Shown: piece by piece, positions 36,293-49,500 of the stretch | Position numbering within the stretch: the first letter of the stretch is position 1 | Layout: every line of letters begins with the position of its first letter | Assembly (NCBI GenBank): GCA_032358165.1 | Contig: JAALGY010000033.1 | Coordinates: 1,798,001 to 1,862,000, forward strand | Source: Diplosphaera chodatii | Lineage: Eukaryota; Chlorophyta; Trebouxiophyceae; Prasiolales; Stichococcaceae | Reading direction: 5' to 3' | DNA length: 64,000 bases | Position numbers and translations under genes: made by a program | Notes under the pieces: generated by a model | Database searches by the model: none | What the model saw: the letters and a program-made list of their open reading frames with translations, nothing else | Told to the model about the DNA's origin: nothing

Positions 36293-36986
36293 TGAGATGG
36301 ACCTGCACCCATCAGACGCGGTCACAGCACCCGACGGCGGCTGACATCTCGTGAGGTAACACACCGCAGGCTGCCTGTGATGATATGGTGCCGTGAAGCT
36401 TGTACCTGCCCGCAGTACCCTTGTCCTGCGGCTGCACCTCAGCCCGTGGCGTTGCCATAGCCTGCATGCCCACACAGCGTCATGCTGCGGACGAACGGGC
36501 GCACACTCGCACCGAACGGCGTTCATTGTGGTCCAGCACTGCAAGGCACCTCTGGCTTGCCTGTGGCTCCACTACCGGTGCCAGGCCACCGTATCAGCAG
36601 TTCATGTGCGTGTAGACGTCAACAGAGCTGCTGCATCGCTGTTCGGCCCTCAATGCGTAACGATGGCAAGGTGATCAATGTCAAAGGTGGGATGCGACCG
36701 CTGATGCCCTGTTTGGCTCTGACAGACTGCGCCCAAAGGTGTCGAGGAGCGATGTGAAGTGCAGACGAACGCTTGGATGCTCGCTGGCCGACATGCGGAG
36801 GTTGCTGTGCGCAGGGCTGGTGCCTGTTGGTGCCACCTGTGCACAATACTTTTGAATCTGTTATCTTACAGGCGTGTAGGATTAGGGCCGGAGGGGTGCC
36901 AACTTTACCACACGCTTCGCCAGCATGCCTTGACGGTGCGATACGTCGGGACATTGGTCTCACCCGTGCACAGCTGAGCAGCAACC
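36293..36986. promoter_or_regulatory. Divergent intergenic region, CAP-H / plastid L27
   Basis: About 690 bp between the two start codons, presumably both promoters and 5' UTRs. Frames present are unsupported. Confidence 0.45.
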
Positions 36987-37526
36987 ATGGCGCAGGCGCT
37001 TGTGAGCTCGTTCACGGGCCTGCAGCTGGGCTGCCGTTGCGGCGCAGGCAGCCTGCGGCCCCTGGCAGCCCGCCCAGCCCCAGCCCGCTTCAGCCCGGCG
37101 GTGGCGCCGATCGAGGCCGCGCACAAGAAGGGTGCCGGGTCCACAAAGAATGGCCGCGACTCAGTGTCCAAGCGGCGAGGCGTGAAGGTGTATGGGGGCC
37201 AGACCGTCGGGGCAGGCGGCATCATTGTCAGGCAGCTGGGCACCAAGTTCCACCCTGGGCCGGGCGTCGGCCTTGGAAAGGACTACACTCTGTACGCGCT
37301 GCGGCCAGGCGTGGTCGTCTTCCACATGACGAAGCACAAGCGCGACGTGAAGGTGGTGCCTTTCGAGGAGTACCAGAAGCCAGAGGGCCAGCGGATGCAG
37401 CCAGGCAGCCGCAAGGCGCGGCGGAAGGAGCTGTACTCGCCCCGGAACCCCAAAATGCCGCTGGCTGCGGCTGTTGCAGCCCCGGCAGATGCTGCACCAG
37501 CGGACGCAGCTCCAGCATCAGCATAA
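36987..37526 (+). CDS. Plastid ribosomal protein bL27c
   Basis: Nuclear gene for the plastid 50S protein bL27, whose N terminus reaches the peptidyl transferase centre. It is a single exon of 179 codons. The first 45 or so residues ([14 protein letters not shown] onward) are Ser/Ala/Arg-rich with few acidic residues, as in a chloroplast transit peptide. The mature part opens [16 protein letters not shown] and continues [40 protein letters not shown], all invariant bL27 segments. Beyond the bacterial-length core there is an extension, [20 protein letters not shown], and an Ala/Pro tail, as in plant and algal plastid L27. The intact core and clean transit peptide make a functional gene likely. 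Confidence 0.95.
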   Translation: MAQALVSSFTGLQLGCRCGAGSLRPLAARPAPARFSPAVAPIEAAHKKGAGSTKNGRDSVSKRRGVKVYGGQTVGAGGIIVRQLGTKFHPGPGVGLGKDYTLYALRPGVVVFHMTKHKRDVKVVPFEEYQKPEGQRMQPGSRKARRKELYSPRNPKMPLAAAVAAPADAAPADAAPASA

Positions 37527-37591
37527 TCGGGATTGCGTCGTTGTCAACTTTCAGATTGGTGTCAGGTCAATAATGAACCACTGACCACCTC

Positions 37592-37596
37592 TGTAA
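37592..37596 (+). promoter_or_regulatory. TGTAA polyadenylation signal of the L27 gene
   Basis: A TGTAA pentamer about 66 nt after the L27 stop. The convergent APC2 gene ends within 100 bp of it. Confidence 0.5.
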
Positions 37597-37687
37597 ATAT
37601 TGGTAGGACAACTGGACTATATTCTACCCAGTCTCGAGCACATGCGCTTTGTATACATCGGTGTCTGACACGCACATGTGTTCCACG

Positions 37688-40600
37688 TCAGTCTGCTCGC
37701 ACAATCCGGTACATGCTGCCGCTGGCAACCAGCTTTCCAGCTCCGACCAGTCGGGACAGCTCGTCTGACAGCTGCTCCTGCGTTTTGTCGTACGGGTGCG
37801 GCTCCTGGACGAACATCTTGAGCATGTTGTGGATTCGGTCCAGTGGCATGCTGTCAAAGTTGGCCAGCATGCCCAGGACGTACTGGTCGAAGACTGCACG
37901 CTCCTGCGACATCACACAAAGGACGTTCAGGGCAATGCCATGTTATTGCAGGATTTAGCAGGTTTCACCAGCTACAAAGCACCCTATGTGGCAGGTGCAG
38001 GAGGTTGCAGTTGTCACCCGCAGATGCTGCTGCTCGGCCGAGATGACCGAGCTGCTGGGCTCGTCGTTGGTCTGAGCTGCCGCCGTGGGTGCTGACTGCA
38101 TGTTTTCCACGCGCTTCACCGTGGCACTGCTGCCCGCCCGCTCCAACAGCTGCAAGATGCCTGCAGATCCACCCGGAGTGCCAATGTTCTTTTCAAAGCC
38201 TGACCTCATTATGACACCACACGTTCAGCTGGTTCAGCTGCAGGACGCTGGTGCCATAACCGACCTTGTGATGTCCAGAAGATGACAGTTTTGCGCAGCG
38301 CAGGCGTGCTGAGCTTCATCACGGAGGCTAACTCGTCAAGCGACCAGGTCGGACGATCCTTGAAACGAAGCAGCACTGATGCCTGCAGGTTGTGACACTG
38401 TCGCATCTCAAGGCTCTGCAGCAAGTCCTGATACGACAGGCCAGAAAGAGCTTCGTCACGCAAATCACGGCAGGATGATCAGCCTGCACATGCCAACTCA
38501 GCAGCGCATGGCTGCTGACCTGCAGGGGCGTGACGCGCAGCTCGCGCTGCACGCCGCCAGCGGAGACCACGAGCTGCACAGCGCCCAGAGCAGGCTTCCA
38601 CTGGAGCTTGCGCGGCGCCTTCAGCTTGCGGTACTCCTCCGAGAAAGCGTCCAACGCTGCTGTGATCTGCGTGAATAGTGTCACGGCACAACAGGTGGTG
38701 ACATCTGGCACTTGACAGTATGTCCATTGCATTGGAGCAGGTGCAATTCCCGTGGCACAGCCATGTGCATGCTGCTGCTCACATAGAGCGCAGGCATCAC
38801 CTGGGGCGGAAGCTCGACGGCGTCACTCTGGAAGGGCGGCCAGAACAGCTCCGACACAATGGTCGTCTTGAACCTGCCCAGCTCTGGCTTTGCGGCATGG
38901 ACGAAGGCGTTGATGCGCTTTGAGGCTGCCAGATCCTGCAGCAATGTGTTGCCCACACTACTGGTGGCACAAGGCCCGTGGAAGCGATCACCTTTAACAT
39001 TGGTGCAGTTCACCGACAATCTCAGCAAGCAGCCCGTTTGAGTATGTTCACCGCAAGATCCACATGCGTGCACATGTCATGCGCACCCCAAGCATGATGT
39101 CAGCATTGTGCAGGTTGGTCTCCCCGAAGCGCAGCTTCAGCAGCTCCATGGTGCGCCGCTCCCGCTGCGTGTCGAAGTCCGGCTTGCCCGCCAGCCGATC
39201 CGCCAGCATCAGCCTGCAGCACCACGCGCGACGCTGGGCACAGGTTGCAGTAGAGAACATATCCTTGGCGTGCCGCCTGCAAGCTGTGGCACGCCTTCTG
39301 CAGGGAGCAGCTTGATGGATGCATGCAACGGGGTCCGAGCAGGTTGGCCTCGCTGAAGCCGGCCCACCTGTACTCGGTGATGAACAGCTCCTTGGAGCCG
39401 TAGATGCCGATCAGGGCGGCGATGATGTCCGACATGCGGCGGGTGCGGGAGCTGCGGCTTGGGTCCGCCGTCACCGGGTCCGGCTCCCACGCCTCCGCGG
39501 CTGCCAGCGCCATCTCGTCGTCGTCCATCTCCGCGTCGCTGACATCCTGCAGCAGCATCAGGATGATAGCTCGGCACAGATGCGGTGGGGACTGCAATCT
39601 GGACGTGGCAGGCGGCCAAGAACGATGCCAGACACATGTCGGCAGCGGGTGGCACTCGCCTCGGGACCATGGCCGGGCCGGTCGAGCTCCTGGAACAGGG
39701 ACTCGCTGCCGGGCAGGTCGCCTGCGCTGTCGTCGGTCAGCATCGTCACAATGCACCGGATGGTGTCCTGCAGTGCAGCAGGACCTCTCCGAAATCCCAT
39801 GCATGCCAGCAGATTGATCATGCGGCCTGCTGCCGACAGCAGCCATGTGGCGGCAATGGCAAGCAGCAGATCCTGGGAGCTGCATGCTGACCTTGCGGCT
39901 GCGCAGGTACTCGCGGATGGGATCAGCAACCGCCTCCAGCAGCACGCCAGACGCATCCATCTCGCGCAACGCCTTGATCGTGCTGACATACTGGACAATG
40001 ACGTCCGTGGTGGCGGCACCTGACATCAGAGCATTGTCAGATCACGATCCTGAGGCTGATAGCATCACCGGCCTAGTGTGCATGGCAACACACACCTGCC
40101 AAGGCTACGACTTGACTAGATCTACGGTTGTGCATTACATCTCACCGGCGTGCAGCAGACGCTTGTTGATGGCAGCACGCAGCTGACTGACCAGGTGCTG
40201 TTGGAGCCTGGCATGCGCGAGGCAGTCGCGCACGTCATGCACTGCCGGCAGGCTGTCTGGGTAGTCAACCTATGTGTGCAACCCATGTGTTGACATCTTG
40301 ACATCTGCATACAGGGAACCTCCTGCATGTCATGTCAGGGATGTGCACGATGCATGGTCCACGTACCACAATGTCAAACATCTCGGCAATGCGGAGGCGC
40401 CCCACTGAATCGTATACGAAATGCTGCAGGTGTTGCCTCCACCGGTGCACCTGCCCAACATCCTGCAGCAGAAATTTTCTGCTTGTTGACTTCCTTTAAA
40501 CAGTAGCCAATGTCAGCTATGGTGCGCTGGGGGCACAACAAGTGACGGTGTGTTTGCGGCATTGTGCACCTGAGGCTGCAGCACAGCACACAAAAACTCC

Positions 40601-41774
40601 AGCGGCACAGCTGCAATATACTGCGACGCGTCTGCCAGGACACTGCCTCTGAAGTCGCCTGCTGCGTGACTGCTCAACGCCTGCATCAGGTCGACAGGCC
40701 ACCGGCTATGGTGAAACTGCTGACATGCTCCATTGCACATGGCGACATGGTCGCAGCACCAGCTCGAGGCAAACAACCGGTTGCACAAATTGATTCATGA
40801 AGTGTACCACAGCATAAGCGCATTGGGCACCTGCTTGACGTGTGCGCAGGCGACGCCGACGGCCGCCTCCTCAAGGAGCTGCGCAATGCCAATCGACGCC
40901 AGGCTGCCGCGAATGCTGGCTAGGGGTGCCAGCCATTCGGCACCCATTACGTCCGCAAGCTGCACGTTATGCTCCATGTCTGCTGCCTGCCTGCTGTCTT
41001 CTCCCTGCAATGGCGCAGGAGATGACTTACTCTCATCAAACACAAACAAAGATTGTCGAATGCTGACAAGCTAATCAACATGGCCAGTCGTGCAAGCCTG
41101 CGCAACAGCAGTTTGAGATCGTGCCTCAGCAGGAAGCTGAACCGGGCTGTCTGCTGCCCACTGGCTGAGCTTGGTGTCCAGGCAGATCGTCAACAGACTG
41201 TGCAGGCTGAGCGGCGCCACTCCCACCAGGTGCATCGCCACAGCATGCATATACCGCTGCTGCAGGCTGGCAATAGCAGCCTTGCCTTCTAGCTGAACTG
41301 CACTGCCTGACCGCACAGCTGCCAGGAGTCTCTGTGCCAGCTCCTTGAGCTGCTGCCGCTGCCCTGCCACACCCATGCACAGCTCCTGGAAGCAACCACA
41401 ATCTGAAAGGTATCAGGTACAGTACAGAAAACAGGTATGAACAGCTGCCTGGCCCAGGTTCACTGCGGAGCCTCACCTCCAGACTGCAGGCCAGTACCGC
41501 GTCCAGGCCCTCGTCTGTGTCATCGCTTCCAGCAGCAGATGTGGCCGCCCAAAACTGAGTAATCAGCTCCGCAGCCAGCTGTGCCTATGGTCAGTCAAAT
41601 ATGGTCGGGGCAAGCGAAAGCCTTACACGGTCCTGCAATGGCACTTGGCCGTCAATAACGCAAGACAGCCACCCTTGGATGACTGCATGCCTGCTGTGCC
41701 TGCAACGCATATGCAGCAGCGGCGGTGATGTTCCCAGCCTCGGCGAATGCATCGACATAATCCTGCGCATTCAT
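37688..41774 (-). CDS. Anaphase-promoting complex subunit 2 (cullin APC2)
   Basis: Cullin scaffold of the APC/C ubiquitin ligase that binds the RING subunit APC11. The start MNAQDYVDAFAEAGNITAAA at 41774 is in a short first exon. N-terminal helical exons follow: LQQRYMHAVAMHLVGVAPLS, VIVQYVSTIKALREMDASGV. The cullin core has RTRRMSDIIAALIGIYGSKE, then ADRLAGKPDFDTQRERRTME and LLKLRFGETNLHNADIMLG, the APC2-specific stretch. After that come VSELFWPPFQSDAVELP, EEYRKLKAPRKLQWKPALG, and VQLVVSAGGVQRELRVTPLQ. The last exons hold the winged-helix APC2 domain: QASVLLRFKDRPTWSLDELA, and MLANFDSMPLDRIHNMLKMF then LSDELSRLVGAGKL, ending YRIVRAD at 37688. It lacks the neddylation-site region of ordinary cullins, as expected for APC2. 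Confidence 0.9.
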
Positions 41775-42292
41775 CACGCTCCCAGCCGCTTGTGAGCTAC
41801 CACAGTAATCAGATCATATTGCGTCGTAGCAGCCTTTGAATGAAACAGTCATCTGACACAGATGGCGCTGGACGTGCGCATGTGCATACACACACACGGA
41901 GCTGCTGAATCAGAGGTCTCTTTGACTACTGCTCGCAAGAGGCAGGCGTGACGATGCAGAGAGTATGCAATGTTCGCTGGTCAATTGCAACATTATAATA
42001 AAGTGTAATGGCCGCTGTCGCAGCGACAGGTCAGCACATGCCAGTACAGGTGCACATGTACTGCGCGCACTCAGAGGCAAGCCCGCCACCCGTCAACAGT
42101 CACTGTCAGAACATCAGCAAAAGTGTAATCGGCACCCACCTTTCCGCAAACTTGCGTGACGCTGATGCCATGTGAGCGGATGCAGTAGCACAGCGCAGGC
42201 TTGCACTGTTCTCATGTGCATGCGCCACTGTCATTGTGTATAACGGTGCTGCACACAGAGGCTAGTGTGACGTCTGCAACGCAGCAGCACAA
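41775..42292. promoter_or_regulatory. Divergent intergenic region, APC2 / LENG1
   Basis: About 520 bp separates the two start codons. It is somewhat richer in A and T than the neighbouring exons and should hold both promoters. No gene was seen. Confidence 0.45.
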
Positions 42293-43539
42293 ATGGGGGG
42301 CCATGGCGGCCTCAACATCCTGCCGCAGAAGAGCTGGCATGGTGCGCAGCTCATAGCCTGCAGAGTGTTTAGCGCTGCGGCGTCACAAGACATGCAGCGC
42401 TGATGTCACCGTGGCTTGGCCTGCAGTCTACAACCAGGACAACAGGGAAAAGGTAGCACGGGACGAGGCGAAGTACGAGGAGGAGCAGAAGGTGCTGCGC
42501 CAGAAGAATCGCAAGGCGGAAAGCGAGTTCCGACATGCTGCGCTGCTGGCACGCGTCCGTGCGCAGCCGCTGGTGCGCACTCAGCATGAGGACTGCTGCA
42601 GCAGCGATGGCCACATCTTGGGTAGTGGTGTCCAGGGGTTGTCTGCACCCTTGTAGGATGCAGCCATCCAGTCAGGGGAGGGCGTGCTGCTGGAGGATGC
42701 AGCCGTGCCACCCCCTGCCGACACGGACGCAGCCGCTGATGACGCTGTGAGTGCGCCACTCCCGCCTGCCAAGCACGACATCATGGCCAGCAAGCGCGCG
42801 GTGCAGTCGCCAGATGGTCACTTCAACTTCTGGCGGGCGGAGGAACTGCGTGCCGAAAATGCGGAAGCAAAGGTGTGTGCGTGCAGCTTTAGAGCTGTTG
42901 GCTTCGCCTCATAGCCACGGTGCCCTGATGTGCTGCTCTGCCTCCTCAGTCGCTAAACCCATGGTGGACTCCATAGGCTGACGAGGTAGCAGAGCGGCGA
43001 AGGCGGGGCAACCCTGACACGCAGACATCAGATGCGCGCTTCGACGAGCGATTCAAGCTGGCACATGCAATGCACGGCAAGGGCAACGCCCCCTGGTATG
43101 CCGCTGTGGGGACCACGCTGCCAGCTGAGGACGCAGCCAAGTGAGCAGCATCTTGTGCTGTACCTTGCAAGACGATCGTGCAGAAGGTGCCTTGATTGGT
43201 GTGTCAATCGTAACCAACAGGCAACATGCATATGCAGTGACACCTGGTGCTCTTGGTCGCAGGGCATTGGACGGGGGCCAGCTGCTGGCTGCTGCAGCCG
43301 AGAGGATAGGTCACGACGAAGCGCTACCGCTGTCAAAGGGCATGAAAAGGAAGCAGAAACACAAAGACAGGGACAAAAAGAAGTCCAAGCACAGAGACAG
43401 GACCAAGGAGGCATCCTTGAAACTGAACGCCAGGCAGCTCAAGGCCAGCGTTGCGGCGATGCGGGCAGAGCGCGAGTCGAGGGAAGCAGCTGAGCGGGCG
43501 CGCGAGAAGCAGTTGCTGCGCAGGAGCTTCCTTGGCTAG
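42293..43539 (+). CDS. LENG1-like protein with CIR N-terminal domain
   Basis: Conserved nuclear-type protein resembling leukocyte receptor cluster member 1 (LENG1), a little-studied family with a CIR_N domain shared with splicing and corepressor proteins. Exon 1 (42293-42341) encodes MGGHGGLNILPQKSWH. It splices in phase (CATG, then TCTAC at 42427) into VYNQDNREKVARDEAKYEEE and QKVLRQKNRKAESEFRHAAL. Later exons hold GHFNFWRAEELRAENAEAK, RFDERFKLAHAMHGKGNAPW and the PWY motif before a disordered part, then a long Lys/Arg/Asp run (MKRKQKHKDRDKKKSKH, about 43341-43391). The C-terminal helix reads RAERESREAAERAREKQLLR, which matches the end of animal LENG1. Intron borders in the middle are approximate. 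Confidence 0.85.
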
Positions 43540-43964
43540 CATTGTGCAGGCCGACATGTTGTGCAGCCGTAGGTGGGTTGCTCCTGTTACAGCTGCTGGA
43601 AGCTGTACTGCATGCAGTACCCAACAAGCTGCTAGCAGTCCGCCAGCCCAACATCCAGCCACTAATCGCACAAAGTTGTCACGTTGCTGGCACACGTTAG
43701 ACAACACATACTCTGCTGTGATATACATCGTCTCCGCGAGCAAGGGCGCATGTTGATGACCTGAATCGGTCCAGCACAACACAGATCCAGGGGTCCCATA
43801 CCTGACATAGGACGCTGATGCTGCAAGACCAGCACAACAGCCTTCGAACTTCATGTGCATAGCGGTCGATTGCTCAGCTACGGCCCATCCGCAGCGTGTC
43901 ACGGCCGCTGAAACCAGCTGCGGGACGCTCACTGTTGCCCTCTGACTCCGCGGCAGAAGGGACA
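43540..43964. other. Intergenic gap, LENG1 / mannanase
   Basis: About 425 bp between tandem plus-strand genes, holding the LENG1 3' end and the mannanase promoter. An in-frame ATG at 43896 could extend the mannanase by 23 codons but would place a hydrophilic stretch before the signal peptide. Confidence 0.4.
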
Positions 43965-46218
43965 ATGACACGACTAGCCGTCTCAGCCAGCATCGTGGCG
44001 CTTCTGTCGTGCGCATGTGCCTTGGCCGCGTCTGACGAGCCTGTGGGGTTCATCAAAGTGTGCAAGGGACGCTTTGCCGACCAGAACGGCAGGGCCTGGT
44101 ACTTTTCAGGTGCGGCGTCTGCATCTGCTGCACCGTCGAGTCCGGATCGCAGCTGCAGGCGATTGTGCTCACACGTGATGCGCCATCTGCTGCAGGGTGG
44201 AACGGCTTCACCTCGCTTCTCAACGACGCGCAGGATCACCTTTACAATGGTGCAGCCGACAATGTCAGCGCCCGCATGCAAGCAGCCAAGGCTGCTGGCC
44301 TGTCAGCAATCAGGATATGGGGCCATGGTGATGGCGTTCAGACACTGCTGCAGACGGATGCGGGCGTGTATGATGAGCAGGTCTTCCGGTCACTTGACTA
44401 TGTAGTGCATCAGGCGCGACTGCACAACATCAGGGTACGTGTGCACTGTGCAGTCACGGGTCGGCCAGCCTGATGCATCACTAGGGTGTCGTGCCATGAA
44501 ACACAGATTGACATGTGAAATGGCGAAGCACTTCCTTTGCAAAGCCCAATGCCTGCATAGGCAGCACTTGTGCTCGTTTATTGGACTGGCAGGATACCAT
44601 TCTGGTGATGCTGCTGCTGCAGTTGCTGGTGTCGTTCACAACGTACTGGCAGAATGGGGATGGCATCATAAGCTATGCAAGGTGCGCAGGCAGGTCGGCT
44701 CCGCTGCAGGGTACACGCAATTTATTGTCTGATTGCCTCCTAGCTATAAAGTTAGGGTGCGCACAGGTGGGCAGGGCTGACATACGAGAAGAAAGACGAT
44801 ACGCCGTACTACCAGGAGCAGTGGGCTGCAAAAGACGCATTCTGGGACAATGCCCAGTGCAGGCAGGACTATCAGAACAACATGGTCACTATCTTCAACA
44901 GGTACCGCATGTGTGATAGAATTGTTGAGCATCTCAACATGGGCAAGCGTGCAGTAGGCAGCAAACTGCAGCTAGAGGTTCGGCAGGCAGTTTTGTCTCA
45001 TGGTTTTGTCTCAGGAACAACACATTCAGTGGCATCAAGTACATGGACGACTGGGCAATTTTTGGCTACGACTTGTTCAACGAGCCGCGGTGCCCAGCGA
45101 GTCAGATGACCGCGCCGTGCACGCAGCGTATCACAAACTGGGCCAACACCATGTATGCGTTCGCCAAGTCCCACAACACAAAGCAGCTGGTGACGCCTTC
45201 CTCTTTCAGCATGTCACCATGTGCGAAGCATGTTGTGTTAAGACCCCTTCCGCAGTGTGCTCTATTGTGACTGTGCCATTGCACCGCTGCAGTTCACATT
45301 TGGTGAGGAGGGGTTCTTCGCAGAGAGTGCTGCACCTGCCAGCACCAACTGGTGGCAGCGCGTCGTGAACTCCTGGTAGGCATAGGCAGTGTGAGGAAAA
45401 CAGCACACCCTGCAGACTGTCGGCTGCGCATGCTGGCCGCAAGGCATCTGCACACTGCAGTAAAGCCGCGGTCCACCACCTTCAACCCTGTGACCGAGCT
45501 CTGCACCTGCCATGTCAGCGGCACCTGCTTGTTTGTAACAGGTACGTGTCTCGGAACCCGTACGGGGTGCCCCAGAATGTGGAGACTGGCTGGGCGTCCA
45601 GAGTCGGGCAGGACTTCACAGCGCAGCATACCAATGCGGACTTTGCAGAGTTCCACCTGTGGTAGGCTGCCGACATGTCAGCCTGCAGTCTGAAATGCAG
45701 TCATGCATGGTCGCTGGCTTATTGTCACAGGCTGATGTGACTGCGTTCTGCAGGCCACTCAATTGGGAAACGTTCTCCCCCAGCTTCGCCAAACAGTGGG
45801 TCCAGAATCACATAGACGACTGCCAGAAGATGGAGAAGCCTTGCGTCCTTGGGGAGTTTGGGCGTGCGCTGGGTGCAGACGAGGGGGATGCGGGCGCCAT
45901 TGCGAGTGCGTGTACCTCCATGCACTGTTGCACCTTGACATGCTGTTGGGCAACGTGAGCACCATTGCGGAGTTGGAATAACTTTGTGCATGATGGTGTG
46001 TTGATGCAGGTACGCGAAATCCGTACTTTGCGGCTGTCTACTCGGCAGTGGAGGCAGCAGTGAAGAAAGCCCAGCCCATTGGCGGCGACATGTTTTGGCA
46101 GTGGGTAGACACAGCGGGCCAGCAAAACGGCATCGTCAGCACAGACTCTACTTTTACTGAATACATTGAGCCGCACTCCCAGTTTATGAATGCGCGCTCG
46201 GGCGCCAACATCTGCTGA
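43965..46218 (+). CDS. Secreted GH5 endo-beta-1,4-mannanase-like glycoside hydrolase
   Basis: Glycoside hydrolase family 5, closest in look to plant and fungal mannan endo-1,4-beta-mannosidases (GH5_7), which cut mannan backbones with retention. The start MTRLAVSASIVALLSCACALA at 43965 gives a clean signal peptide. Exon 1 ends YFS and joins in phase to GWNGFTSLLNDAQDHLYN. Then come AAKAAGLSAIRIWGHGDG, YDEQVFRSLDYVVHQARLHN, YYQEQWAAKDAFWDN and YQNNMVTIFNR. The acid/base Glu is in YMDDWAIFGYDLFNEPRC (about 45040-45090). The nucleophile Glu is in MEKPCVLGEFGRALGADEG (about 45831-45890). The TIM-barrel end is GGDMFWQWVDTAGQQNGIVS. Both catalytic Glu residues are present. The product probably acts in the wall or outside the cell. 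The exact substrate is inferred. Stop TGA at 46216-46218. Confidence 0.85.
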
Positions 46219-46538
46219 GGGTCACGTCCCTACAATTTTGAATATGTGTTTGAAAGCTCAGTCAGCGAAGTATACGTATCCAACATCAGACTGAGCATTG
46301 TGGACTGTGAAGAGGTATTCGACTGCTGCTCGCAGCCGTGTTGTGTCGAGCGTTGTGGAGTCTCGGGGGAGGATGCTGAGGAAGCACCACAGCGCTGTAA
46401 CGCACTTCTCAAGGCCGCTGAGCCACGCGCATGAGTGTCGATCGAGACAACAAGCACTCTGATAACAAAACTTTTGGGCGCTCCTTCTTGAATGCACCAC
46501 CTTGCCTGCTGATGGATCCATGACTAAGACTCGACGGC
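46219..46538. other. Intergenic gap, mannanase / phospholipase
   Basis: About 320 bp with no recognisable gene. A TGTAA at 46396-46400, about 180 nt past the mannanase stop, is a possible poly(A) signal. The promoter of the phospholipase gene should also be here. Confidence 0.4.
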
Positions 46539-49500
46539 ATGGCTTGGCTGATCCGCAAGGGCAATGCGGACACATCCTCGCTGCATCTGGGCTATCAAGC
46601 AGTATGCGAGTCTAGCGGACGGCTTCCAAACTACAGCAAACACTCGGTCGCCGAGGACGGCCAGCATTATGACACAGTCTCACTCACCTGGAATGATGAC
46701 GCCAAGCAGCATGCTGTGCTAGAGCAGCTCGCAGGTGGTTGTGCAGCACTGTCACTTCCGGCGAGAACAGTCAAGGTTGACGCTTCGGTACGCAGCTGAG
46801 CTCTCCGAGGAGTCTGACAGCTGCCGACCTGCTGCGCCTGCAGGCATCCAGGAGGACGCGAGCCTGGTCAAGGAGCATGTGCGGGTGCGGTTGCGTGTGG
46901 TCAGCCCCGAGGACCCAGCCGGCATCATCAGCGCCAGCGCACCCGCAGGCGGCATCGCAGGTGAGCCAGCTCAGACTGACAAGCATCTGCTTCTGCCAGG
47001 TTGGCGGCATGCCAAGGTCATGCTGAGCATACGTACTCACCTTCCCACAGTGTCGCTGGCGGTGCGGCGGGTGCCGCCGACACTGCGCAGCCTGGAGCTG
47101 AGGCGCAGTGGTACCAGCAGCGGCGCGCCGCCGCCGCACCTGCAGGCGCTGCTGGCGGAGTGCGCGCTGGAGGATGTGTGGCGGCTCAAGTGTGCCGAGT
47201 CCACCATCCCGGTGCGCACTCCCGACGCTGTGGGGGACCTGCACAGGTGCAGTGTGCAGGCGCAGGGTTCAGACTACACAGATGTTCATATTTGGGCAAG
47301 GGGTGCCAACCACTGCTGTGTCCTGCTGCAGATCTGGGACACCGCACTGTTCCCACGCTGGCAAAGCCTCACCTGCGTAGTGCTCAACAACTGCAACCTT
47401 GCGGTGCTGCCTGCGATGGTGGGGCGGCTGAGCAACATACGCGAGCTGCACGTTGCTGGCAACCGGCTGGCGCAGCTCCCCCGCGAGCTGGGCCAGCTGC
47501 GGCGGCTCCAACTGCTGCAAGCCGACGATAACCTGCTGACTGCGCTGCCAGGTGCCGCTTTGCATGCATTGGGAGCGAACCTCGTCCACACTCCCACTGG
47601 AGGCCATGTGCTCAGCACCGGTGTGCAGTCCTTGATTCAGCCATAATATCCATGTACAGTGGAGCTGCGGCAGTGCACCGGCCTACGATCCTTGTCGCTG
47701 GAGAACAACCGTCTCGTGACGCCCGTGATAGACCTCAGCCATGCCACTGGCTTGCGCTCGCTGCAGGTAAGTCCATGTTCTGAATGGATCAGCTACATGT
47801 GCACACGTGGCTTGGTTGACGGCAGCTGGATTGTAACGCTCGTGAATGACAGCACCATGTCTTGCGCAGCTGTATGGCAATCCACTGGAGGTGTTGCCGG
47901 AGCTGTCGCCGTGCGCCTCGCTCCGGCACATCTCCCTGGCAAATGCCCGCATCTCTGCAGACGAGGACTTTGACAACTGGACAGTGGAGGTGCGTCTTGG
48001 CAGCCTGCGTCGTATGTCCAGCCTCTGCCGTGAGCCACTCAGGCTGCCTGGTGTGCCTATGCTCCTGCTGCAGTTGAGAGCTCTGCTGGCCGGTGCTCAC
48101 ATGCAGGTGGCAGCAACCGCCTCCTACATATCCAGGGCGCACAAGCTTGCGCCCCTCTGTAGCCTCATCTTTCACAGCTCAGTGCAGCATCCCTTGCTTG
48201 CTGGTGCCCTTGCACAGCTGGCGGAGGACCAGGGCAACTGCGCGTACATAGCATCGGTAGGATGCTTGCTGTATGAGCAAGGTGACTGCACGCATTTGAG
48301 GCGCTCAGCTTCTTATCAGCATGCTGGCATTCAGGCAGTCTGGACGTGTGACCTGCAGCTGGACGGTGCAATACAGCAGATTGTACTGATGGGCCTCAGC
48401 GAGAGCGAAGTTGTCGTGCTGCACGCCTGCCGCCTAATCGGTGCGCCATCCTTGCAAAGCCAGTCACATTGAGCCTTGCAACATATTCCACCTGTTTGGT
48501 GTGGAACACTCCAGTGCTGGTCTGGTCTTGCAGGTCAGCTGAGCCAGCACAGCCCAGCGACGGCGCAGAGCATGGTGGCCGCCAATGTTGTCAGTACGCT
48601 GCGCGGTCTGCTGGCGAGCCACCGGCATCGTTCACAGGCAGGCTGCTGTTTGACGCCGGGTGGCCTGATGCCGTGCAGCTCTGACGGTCAGCCTGCGGAG
48701 CACGACGACTGCTGCGCTGCAGGTGTGCGGGCTGCGGGAGCTGGCGCAGCTGGCCCTGGTGGGTGACGCCATTGCCAGCCAGCTGCTGACTCCGGAGATC
48801 CTCAGCGCCCTGCTGGTGCGTGCTGTTTGATTTTGACACCCTCTGCAGATGGCGCTGAAGCCGGTGCAGCACCGAGAGCAGGGGTCATGCTGGTGAGGGC
48901 ACTTGACCTCTCATCGCACGGGTAACTGCAGGAAGCGGCTCGAGTGGGGGCGCACGATGTGCAGGGCCTTGCACTGGAGGCAATTGGGAATCTGGCCTTT
49001 TGCGCACCCAACAGGCACGCTCTGCTGTGAGCCAGAGAGACTTGCATCAGGACTGTCAAAACCTGCAGCAGTTAGCTGTGCCCGTGACTCCAACAGGGGT
49101 CTTACGGCCGTCGCCCGGATTGCTGTTGTGGGGCTATCAAACTGTGACACATTGCACCCACTGCTGTCATCGACAGGGAGGCGCTCCAGGCTGAGGCAAA
49201 GGTGCGGCCGCTGCTGGTGCAGCTGGCATCACGGGACGAGGGTGCCGTGCCGCAGCGCGTGCGCCATGCCGCCATCCGGGCCCTTGCGACGCTGGGTGTG
49301 CTCCTGTCAGCCACCAATCTGACTGCTTGCAACTTGGGCTCTGCCGTGCTGTGGTGCTGCAAGCTGTGCATGGTCGAGTGGCACGTATGCATTAACTGTG
49401 CGCCCTGGCGGTGTGCAGGGGAGAACGAGGCGGTGCGGCGGGCGGTCGGCCGGGCGCCCATCTCCGGGCGGGGGGTGCGCATCCTGGCCATGGACGGCGG

